A stretch of 14,026 bases of DNA. Origin: Leishmania donovani. Its lineage: Eukaryota > Euglenozoa > Kinetoplastea > Trypanosomatida > Trypanosomatidae. Both the position numbers and the translations under genes were made by a program. The notes below the pieces were generated by a model. It did not search any database. It worked only from the letters and a program-made list of their open reading frames with translations, and was not told where the DNA came from. Positions 8,890 to 14,026 of this stretch are shown one piece after another. Position 1 is the stretch's first letter. Every line of letters begins with the position of its first letter. The stretch covers positions 1 through 14,026 of the forward strand of contig NC_018228.1 in the NCBI RefSeq assembly GCF_000227135.1. Direction: 5' to 3'.

Positions 8890-8928
8890 AACGCACACGC
8901 ACTCACATACACGCACAGACACACATGG
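8890..8928. repeat. Imperfect CA-rich microsatellite
   Basis: A run of CA steps broken by CG, CT and TA, ending just before an A-rich stretch. It lies in the 3' flank of the kinesin gene. Confidence 0.8.
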
Positions 8929-9002
8929 AAAAAAAAACAGTGAGAGACACATGCGCAAAACGCGTAGCGAACACCGACAACAAGAAAAAGAAAGAGCGAT
9001 AC

Positions 9003-11024
9003 CTAAAAGGACGATGAAGACGGCTGCGTTGGCGGCAGGTGCTGCTGAAAGGCGGTGATGCTGGCGACCTGCTGCGCGATCTTATCGAGCTCGTCCAGCT
9101 GCGTTAGGAAGGACTCCATCGCGCGCCGCTTCTCGCTCACCAGCAGGCGTGCGCGCTCGACAAAGGTGCGCGTGTTGGCGTTCATCTGCTCTGCGTCGTA
9201 CTTCACCTGGTACTCCTCCTTGATACAGTTCATGTCCGTCTCGAGGTAGGCGTTGTATTGGTCAATGACACGACTGCGCTGGGCCGCCACGAGCTCGGCG
9301 CCGCCCTCGAAGCGCTTGAAGCTTGGGCGCCCACTCGGCCGCGCCACCACTTCGTCTTCGCCGCTTCGGTCTGAGTCGCGGGGCCGCTTAGCGCACACCA
9401 TGTCCGGAGTCCGATCGCGCGACAGTGGCTTCGGGGTGACGAGAGTCGACTTGCCCTGCGACGACGGCGAGAGTGTGTTGACGGAGCGGCTGCTGAGCAA
9501 CGTGCTTTTACATGCTGGGGCAGCCGTCGAAGTGCCGGAGAAAAGCGGGGCGGCCGCAGAAAGCCGAGTTGTCGTCCTCCGCGACGGTGGCCTGCTCTCG
9601 GTCGTGTCAAAGAAGGCCTCTTCCTGGTCGTTGGGCACGCACACGGTGCGCCGCTCCGTGGCGTTGCGCTTCAGCTCCTTGACGCGATCGGCGTAGCGCA
9701 ACGTGTTCAGCGTGTGCTCGGCATTGTTGTTGGACGGAGAGACGGCGCCGATCATCACCGTGCGGCAGTTGCCGATAAACGAGTCGCGGAGCACCTCAGT
9801 CAGCTTCGAGCCGCGGAACGGGACGTGCTTCCTGTTCTGATCTAAAAAACGAATGCACTCCTTCAGAGCGAGTAGGCTCTTGTTAATCTCCGCCCCTTCG
9901 AGGCGTGTCTGTCGCGCGCAATCCACCGTGTCGGCGCCGCGCTCGCTTCCAGCGAGGTCGATGAATGTGAACTTGCCGCTCTGCTTCGACGTCCGTTTCG
10001 CCTTGAGCTTGATCTCGAGAATGGCGTGGGAGCGGGAGCTCGTGTCGTTGGCGCCGGTGGAGCCGCAGCTGCGAACGCCGCTGCCCTGGTCGATGATCGT
10101 CATGAGGTCCTCCACGCTGGTAGAGCAGTGTTCGGTGAGGCCGCGGATGTTCACCCTCCCCTTGTCGTCCTCGAGGGCTCGCAGTGGTCGCCGGCCGTTC
10201 AGCAAGTCAAAGAGCTTCCCGCTGTAGATCTCGTAAAAGGAAACAACGATGCGCGTGTCGCTCGTGAGGCGGTCAAACATGTCTTTGGCGGCGAGTGCGT
10301 ACAGGCCCGGCTCGGGGCCCTTGCCGAGCATCGTGTGTGTCTTGCCGCTCCCTGTCTGCCCATAGGCGAAGCATGTCGCGCAGCCGCCGTCGAAGACGGT
10401 GTCGATCAGCGCGCGGGCAGCGCGGTTGTACACGTCGACGTTGTCGCACGCCTCGTCGAAAACCTCGTCGAAGAAGAAGCGGTGCACGTGGGTGTACTTG
10501 CGGAGGTCGACCTTCACCTTTGGCTCCTTCAGCACAATCTCGCCGTTGTTGTCGGCGTCCATGATGTCCGTGAAGCCGTTCGTCTGCTCCCCGGCGCTGA
10601 GCGGACGCTTGCGAATGGCGACGATGATGCGGCTCTTGCGCTTCACCTCCTCGGCGGTGTCGGTCGACCCGCAAAGGACGGTGGTTCCTCGTGCTGTGTA
10701 CTGCCGTCGGCGCTCCGTCGAGCACCCCTCCTTCCCCTCCGGCGTACTGTCATCGCCGTCGCCGTCGCCGTCGTTGTCGAGCACGTCACTGCCGGAGCGC
10801 GAGGCGGGGAGCGGGTTGGCCTTGATGTACTCGATGGCGTCGCGCAGCCGCAAAATGTCCATTGCCTCTACGACGCCGTAGCGGTTGAAGTCCTCCGGCT
10901 GCAGGGCGAGGAGGTCCTTGATGGTCATGCTCGATGCAAAGGAACTCTGAAAGCGCTCCAGCTGGTACCGCCGCAGCACGTCGCTGATGTACGGCTGCGA
11001 CGACGGCGGCTCGGCCGACATCAT
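9003..11024 (-). CDS. Kinesin-13 (MCAK-like) with N-terminal SAM-like domain
   Basis: 673 aa from the first in-frame ATG (the next codon is also ATG). Residues about 10-70 resemble a SAM domain; an Asp/Gly-rich acidic linker follows (83-92). The motor spans about 132-452: RKRP (138-141), P-loop GQTGSGKT (222-229), switch I NDTSSRSH (326-333), switch II DLAGSE (356-361). The KVD triplet at 171-173 and the sequence around VPFRGSKLTEVLRDSF (401-416) are marks of kinesin-13, which depolymerises microtubule ends rather than walking. After the motor come a Ser/Thr/Pro-rich region (about 455-545), a basic AKRPRD cluster (545-550, possible nuclear signal) and a C-terminal helical, probably coiled-coil segment (about 580-660). 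From memory, an L. major kinesin-13 encoded on chromosome 1 is nuclear and acts on the spindle, and this is its likely counterpart. The motor is intact. Confidence 0.96.
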   Translation of the reverse strand: MMSAEPPSSQPYISDVLRRYQLERFQSSFASSMTIKDLLALQPEDFNRYGVVEAMDILRLRDAIEYIKANPLPASRSGSDVLDNDGDGDGDDSTPEGKEGCSTERRRQYTARGTTVLCGSTDTAEEVKRKSRIIVAIRKRPLSAGEQTNGFTDIMDADNNGEIVLKEPKVKVDLRKYTHVHRFFFDEVFDEACDNVDVYNRAARALIDTVFDGGCATCFAYGQTGSGKTHTMLGKGPEPGLYALAAKDMFDRLTSDTRIVVSFYEIYSGKLFDLLNGRRPLRALEDDKGRVNIRGLTEHCSTSVEDLMTIIDQGSGVRSCGSTGANDTSSRSHAILEIKLKAKRTSKQSGKFTFIDLAGSERGADTVDCARQTRLEGAEINKSLLALKECIRFLDQNRKHVPFRGSKLTEVLRDSFIGNCRTVMIGAVSPSNNNAEHTLNTLRYADRVKELKRNATERRTVCVPNDQEEAFFDTTESRPPSRRTTTRLSAAAPLFSGTSTAAPACKSTLLSSRSVNTLSPSSQGKSTLVTPKPLSRDRTPDMVCAKRPRDSDRSGEDEVVARPSGRPSFKRFEGGAELVAAQRSRVIDQYNAYLETDMNCIKEEYQVKYDAEQMNANTRTFVERARLLVSEKRRAMESFLTQLDELDKIAQQVASITAFQQHLPPTQPSSSSF

Positions 11025-11064
11025 CTGCGACGCTCTGGCCGCCACGCACACAAATCTACGGCCG

Positions 11065-11092
11065 CTTCACGAGGAAAGGGGAGTGGGGCGTC
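11065..11092 (-). promoter_or_regulatory. Candidate trans-splice acceptor of the kinesin gene
   Basis: The sense strand reads CGCCCCACTCCCCTTTCCTC followed by an AG at 11066-11065, giving a 40-base 5' UTR. A second AG lies at 11057-11056, and a third (11026-11025) abuts the ATGATG start. The first is favoured by the usual rule that the first AG after the tract is used. A further pyrimidine-rich stretch lies upstream (about 11095-11135). Confidence 0.45.
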
Positions 11093-11453
11093 AACGAAGA
11101 AAGAGTCTAAGATGGGCAGAGAGAGACGCGAGGAAGCAGCCGAAGCGACGTGGGTGCCGCGGGTCCTTTTCCGCCACCGATGTAGAGAGAAGACGAGCGG
11201 GGAGTCGAGGAGGCGGTGACTGACAGTCGGCGCACTTGCTCGCTTCGCGCTCAGGCAGCTCGCAGTGACGGAGGAGGACACGGAGAAGGAAAGGGACGGA
11301 GACGATGATGCGCGTGCGTGCGCATGGAAAGGCGCCTCGTGGTGCAGATGAGGGATCTGAAATAAGAAGTGCGGCGGTGCGTCGTGCGAACGCCTCTGTA
11401 TGATGATGGAAGCGAGGAGGGAGAGAGAGGGACACAGACAACGGAAGGAGGAC

Positions 11454-11510
11454 GTGTGTACCTGTGTGCATGCATGCGTGTGTGTCTGTGTATTTGTATG
11501 TGTGTGTGTA
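11454..11510. repeat. Imperfect GT microsatellite
   Basis: GT-rich tract with interruptions, including the self-complementary GCATGCATGC (11468-11477). Noncoding. Confidence 0.85.
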
Positions 11511-11691
11511 CTCGTACTCGCCGTCACTCGCCTTGCTCTCAGATGGTAAGGAGGCGAAGGGGTGCTGTCGAGGACGAGGGTGTGGTCCGAGGGCGTCAGA
11601 CGGCCCGTTTGATGGGCGGGTGTGTAAAATGCAGAGCGAGATGAGGCGGAGGGAGAGCAGGGGAAGCAATACGGAGAGAGGAGAACGGTAA

Positions 11692-11719
11692 TGGTGGTGG
11701 TGGTCGGCGTCGTCGTCGT
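11692..11719. repeat. Adjacent (TGG)n and (CGT)n trinucleotide repeats
   Basis: About four TGG units followed by about four CGT units, separated by a few bases. On the sense strand of local transcription these read as ACG and CCA repeats, which explains a Thr-rich spurious frame across them. Confidence 0.85.
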
Positions 11720-11880
11720 GGTGCCATGGGTGAGAGCGGCAGCAGTGCCACATGCGCCTTTCACGCATCGGGCAGAGGGCGATCGCAGTAGTTGGCCATC
11801 ACTACTTGCCCGCGCCTAAGAAGCCTGAGAAGGAGGACAGGCGTGTGAGTCTCCCACATTGGCACCTGTTCTGAGTTGCA

Positions 11881-11892
11881 TACGCATGCGTA
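11881..11892. repeat. 12-bp perfect palindrome
   Basis: TACGCATGCGTA equals its own reverse complement and lies 114 bases downstream of the GYF gene's stop codon. No role is assigned. Confidence 0.6.
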
Positions 11893-12005
11893 CAGGGGTG
11901 TACGTGTTTACGCACAGAGCCGCACCAGGGCTGCATAAAAGATAGCCCACAAGCCTGTGCACAACGGCGGTGTAGGGAAGCGAGAGGAGGTGGATGTTAA
12001 GCCAC

Positions 12006-12566
12006 TCAAGGGCCGTGCACCACCGACAGTGCCGGCCGCCACGACTTGCCGACGCCGTTGATGTCACGAAGCTCCGCCTCCTTTTTGCCAAAGTAGCCGT
12101 CGCGGCCCCACTGCTGAATGGCGTCGTCGGCAAAGGGCCCGTGCTGGACAGTTGGTTTGTCCTTCCAGCGCATCATCCACACGTGCGGGAGAGTGGTGCT
12201 GGTGCGGCGGGCCTCCTCGAGAGCCCTGAGAAGGATCGCCTCGCGCGTCATGCGCATCATCACAAACTCGTGCTGCGTCATGGCCTCCTGATGGAGTTGG
12301 GCGAGCGCCTCGAATGCCGCGGCTTTCTCTTTCGAGTACCGTCGGAGGGCGTCAGCGAACAACTCCCCCTCCTTCAACTGCGCCAGCACTGGTTCCAATA
12401 TCGAGAGAAGTGGCCTCGCCGTCGGCTCCTCCTTCTCCTCTATGGCCGAAAGGGACGAAGACGAGGACAGCGGCCGGTCAAAGACCGCGGAGCTCGATAA
12501 AGAAGCCGCGGAAGGAGCCGAGGCTGAGACGGTGCTGTCGGCCGACGGAGAACGCGCTCGCTTCAT
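12006..12566 (-). CDS. Small GYF-domain protein, CD2BP2/Lin1-like
   Basis: 186 aa. The C-terminal part (about 128-182) matches the GYF fold: W130-x3-W134, then G143-P144-F145, W153 and G157-Y158-F159. The spacing from GPF to W to GYF is the same as in the CD2BP2/Lin1 class, with the preceding loop a little shorter. GYF domains bind proline-rich peptides; CD2BP2 (U5-52K) and yeast Lin1 associate with the U5 snRNP, so a splicing role is an inference. The N-terminal 45 residues are basic (KRAR) then Ser-rich and probably disordered; 50-120 look helical. It is much shorter than animal CD2BP2. The open frame continues upstream to 13049 but has no ATG there, so this Met is the only ATG start. It could instead be a GYF adaptor in translation or mRNA decay. 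Confidence 0.85.
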   Translation of the reverse strand: MKRARSPSADSTVSASAPSAASLSSSAVFDRPLSSSSSLSAIEEKEEPTARPLLSILEPVLAQLKEGELFADALRRYSKEKAAAFEALAQLHQEAMTQHEFVMMRMTREAILLRALEEARRTSTTLPHVWMMRWKDKPTVQHGPFADDAIQQWGRDGYFGKKEAELRDINGVGKSWRPALSVVHGP

Positions 12567-12567
12567 G

Positions 12568-12638
12568 CTGTGTGAGACGCCACGGACCCACGCGCGCGTG
12601 ATGTGTCGGGGGAGGGAGGGAGGGGAGGGGAAGGGGGC
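12568..12638 (-). promoter_or_regulatory. Candidate trans-splice acceptor next to the GYF gene start
   Basis: A nearly pure C/T tract on the sense strand (12608-12638) is followed 39 bases later by its first AG (12569-12568), one base before the ATG. An alternative acceptor further upstream (AG at 12790-12789 after a C-rich tract) would give a 5' UTR of about 222 bases. Confidence 0.4.
12608..12637 (+). repeat. G-quadruplex-type motif
   Basis: Six G runs of 3-5 bases separated by one or two A (G5 A G3 A G3 A G4 A G4 AA G5). This satisfies the usual quadruplex pattern with minimal loops. It lies on the template strand for leftward transcription and coincides with the pyrimidine tract ahead of the GYF gene. 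Confidence 0.85.
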
Positions 12639-12820
12639 CGCGTGGATGTGAGCAGCACGCCTAAAACGTGGTGCAGATGAACGCAGGGGGAAAACCAAAC
12701 GGGACGATGGACGTCCGCGGTAGAAGACACACCAAGGGTGTTGTGGCGTACCACGTCGGTGCGTGACAGACCCGTGAGAAGGAGAAAACTGAGAGCAGCG
12801 GTGCACGGTGGAGAGAGTGA

Positions 12821-12843
12821 GGGGAGGGGGGGCGGGGGGCGGG
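12821..12843 (+). repeat. Second G-quadruplex-type motif
   Basis: Four G runs (4, 7, 6 and 3) separated by single bases. On the sense strand it is a C-rich tract that precedes the alternative acceptor AG at 12790-12789. Confidence 0.8.
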
Positions 12844-13765
12844 TGCGTCCGCCCCTCTCCTCGCTTTGTTTTTGTGCGCCGCCACCGCGGGTTTGTCGAC
12901 GCCGCGGCAGCAGCGGCATGCGTGCGCAGAGGGTAAAGGCACAGGAGGGAGAGGTGGATTACATGGAGAGGGTGCGGGGAAGAGAAACAAGCGGCTGCGC
13001 AGGCGAGCGGACAAGCAATTTGAATACGCGCGTGCACACGTTGCCGCACGGGCTTCTGCTCACTGCTTGCGGTGCGCGTCTGTGCGAGAGATAGAGAGAG
13101 GTGGGACGGATGTGGCTAAAGCATACACAGGCATATGCCAAACTGGCCACGCCAGGACTCGTTCACGGCTCCGGCGGCAGCGGCGCTGCCACACACGCGC
13201 ACAAGCACGCGGTCAAGCTTGGCTGCCAGCGCTGGACTTCGAGAGGGTTGTGCCTTTCACGTGCCCTCCCCCGCTTCAGTCGACCGTGCAAGAGGAACTC
13301 AACACCGCTCTACTCGGCGTGTCACAGGCCGGGTGGAGGGACGTGATCCTCATCATCTTCGGCGGAATGGGGAAGGGAGTGGGGCCAGCGGGAGGCACAG
13401 CGAAAATGTTGTTGGCGTCGTCCTCTTGATGCGGCCGGCCTCCATGCAAGACCAAGGCTCAGAGAGAGATCGTTTGCGGGGGTGTGCGAGCGATAGGGGT
13501 CCCATGCAGCGCTGACTCCCCTCATGTCTGCGCGGCGGCGGCACACACTCGCGCTGGCAGTCAGAGCCCGACGTCGGGGAGGACAAACATAGAGCACGAC
13601 CCGAGGCAGAAGAAGGGGGGGAGGGGCTGAAAAGGAAGAGGGACGAGACACAGCCGGGTAGAGACAGCACGCACACATAGGATAGCGCGTAGAGGCCACG
13701 ACACGCAGACGCAGACGGAAGAGGAGAGTAGGAGGGCAAGAAACGAAAGGGAAAGCAGGGAAGAG

Positions 13766-13799
13766 CACGCGTGCGCGCACACACAGAGAGAGAGAGAGA
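13766..13799. repeat. Alternating CG/CA tract followed by (AG)n
   Basis: An alternating pyrimidine-purine stretch of CG and CA steps (13766-13785) runs directly into about seven AG units. The first half is of the Z-DNA-prone type. Confidence 0.75.
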
Positions 13800-13994
13800 T
13801 GAAGGGAGAGAGGGAGAGCAGATAACCGATAGAAGATATAATGAAAGAGGGAGCCCACAACGGAGGTGTGCGCCAAGTCGAACAACGAACACAGCAGGGA
13901 AAACGTCGCCCATCCATCGATGCCGCCCTTTCCTTCGCTTTGCCTGCTCACCGCGTCATCGGCACGTTGCGCCGCTGGCCGACACGCGGTGAGG

Positions 13995-14026
13995 CCCCCC
14001 CCCTCCCCCCCCCCCCCCCCCCCCCC
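13995..14026. repeat. Poly-C tract at window end
   Basis: Nine C, one T, then 22 C to the last base. A window ending inside a homopolymer suggests a contig edge or sequencing stop, so the true length and following sequence are unknown. Confidence 0.9.

Larger units (their letters stand above)
7414..9002. other. 1.6-kb intergenic region: 3' UTR of the kinesin gene and 5' flank of the EEP gene
   Basis: No gene is supported. It holds a G11 run (7583-7593), CA-rich imperfect microsatellites (about 8200-8225, 8659-8690 and 8890-8928) and purine-rich tracts near 8586-8646. Two stretches (about 7800-7960 and 8270-8420) lack the purine bias but contain no persuasive frame. A long minus-strand open frame (7930-8787) starts with GTG and is Ser/Leu/Cys-rich, as expected from translated pyrimidine repeats. 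Confidence 0.7.
11093..12005. other. Intergenic region: 5' flank of kinesin and 3' UTR of the GYF gene
   Basis: No gene is supported. The sequence is mostly purine-rich on the + strand, with a GT-rich microsatellite (about 11454-11510), trinucleotide repeats (11692-11719) and a 12-bp palindrome (11881-11892). The part from about 11760 to 12005 loses the purine bias and is the proximal 3' UTR of the GYF-domain gene. Confidence 0.7.
12639..14026. other. Region upstream of the GYF gene, probably the 3' UTR of the next gene
   Basis: No gene is supported in 1.39 kb. It contains a second G-quadruplex-type motif (12821-12843), a composition island without purine bias (about 13090-13560), a CA/GA microsatellite (about 13776-13799), and the terminal C run. 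The next leftward-transcribed gene should end beyond the window. From memory of chromosome 1 it would be a carboxylase. Confidence 0.65.

Noticed and set aside
11025..11051. Nine-codon extension of the kinesin starting at GTG
   Set aside because: Nuclear genes start at ATG. The first in-frame ATG is at 11024.
10026..11219. 397-codon + strand frame antisense to the kinesin
   Set aside because: High GC at third positions of the real gene suppresses stops on the opposite strand. The kinesin-13 motor motifs prove the minus strand is coding.
11027..11764. Long minus-strand frame upstream of the kinesin
   Set aside because: Thr runs come from the trinucleotide repeats and the rest from CT/CA repeats. 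It runs into the kinesin start in another frame and has no recognisable domain.
12567..13049. N-terminal extension of the GYF protein frame
   Set aside because: The frame is open but has no ATG upstream of 12566, and the extension is Pro/Arg/Ser-rich translated tract sequence.
13135..13515. 126-codon + strand frame in the composition island
   Set aside because: It opposes the direction of the transcription unit and has no domain. It is better explained by low stop density in GC-rich DNA.
13322..13951. 209-codon minus-strand frame near the window end
   Set aside because: Its first two thirds translate CT/GT repeats (Leu, Ser, Cys, Val). No domain or conserved character is visible.
1..14026. 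CRISPR arrays, operons, riboswitches, prokaryotic promoters
   Set aside because: The telomere repeats, gene families and trans-splicing signals show a kinetoplastid eukaryote; no such structures are present.

Overview
The window reads as the left telomeric end of a Leishmania chromosome, most likely chromosome 1. The lines of evidence are TTAGGG-type telomere repeats at base 1, intronless GC-rich genes all on the minus strand (pointing at the telomere), long pyrimidine tracts ahead of each gene on the sense strand as needed for spliced-leader trans-splicing, and abundant CA/GT/GA microsatellites. From memory, the first genes of L. major chromosome 1 are a hypothetical protein, an endonuclease/exonuclease/phosphatase protein, an MCAK-like kinesin and another hypothetical protein. 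The order and orientation here match. I cannot name the species.

Layout: 1-30 telomere repeats; 31-115 a short telomere-associated segment closed by a second telomere-like block; 116-3661 gene-poor subtelomere, mostly low-complexity; 3662-4663 (-) a single-pass membrane protein whose ectodomain looks like a C-type lectin-like fold; 5230-5502 (-) a 90-codon small ORF that may be an overlooked gene; 5750-7411 (-) a CCR4/PDE12-like EEP phosphodiesterase with one altered catalytic-motif residue and a possible mitochondrial presequence; 9003-11024 (-) a kinesin-13 with an N-terminal SAM-like domain; 12006-12566 (-) a small GYF-domain protein resembling CD2BP2/Lin1; 12567-14026 the region upstream, which ends inside a run of at least 22 C (probably a contig edge). 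The rest is intergenic DNA with UTRs and trans-splicing signals.

The genes are not a functional pathway. In trypanosomatids, neighbours in a polycistronic unit are co-transcribed from a distant start and separated by trans-splicing and polyadenylation, so co-orientation does not imply shared function. A shared feature is that the first AG after the nearest pyrimidine tract abuts the ATG (0, 0 and 1 nt away) in three of the four main genes. No RNA genes, CRISPR arrays, complete transposons or recognisable promoters were seen.
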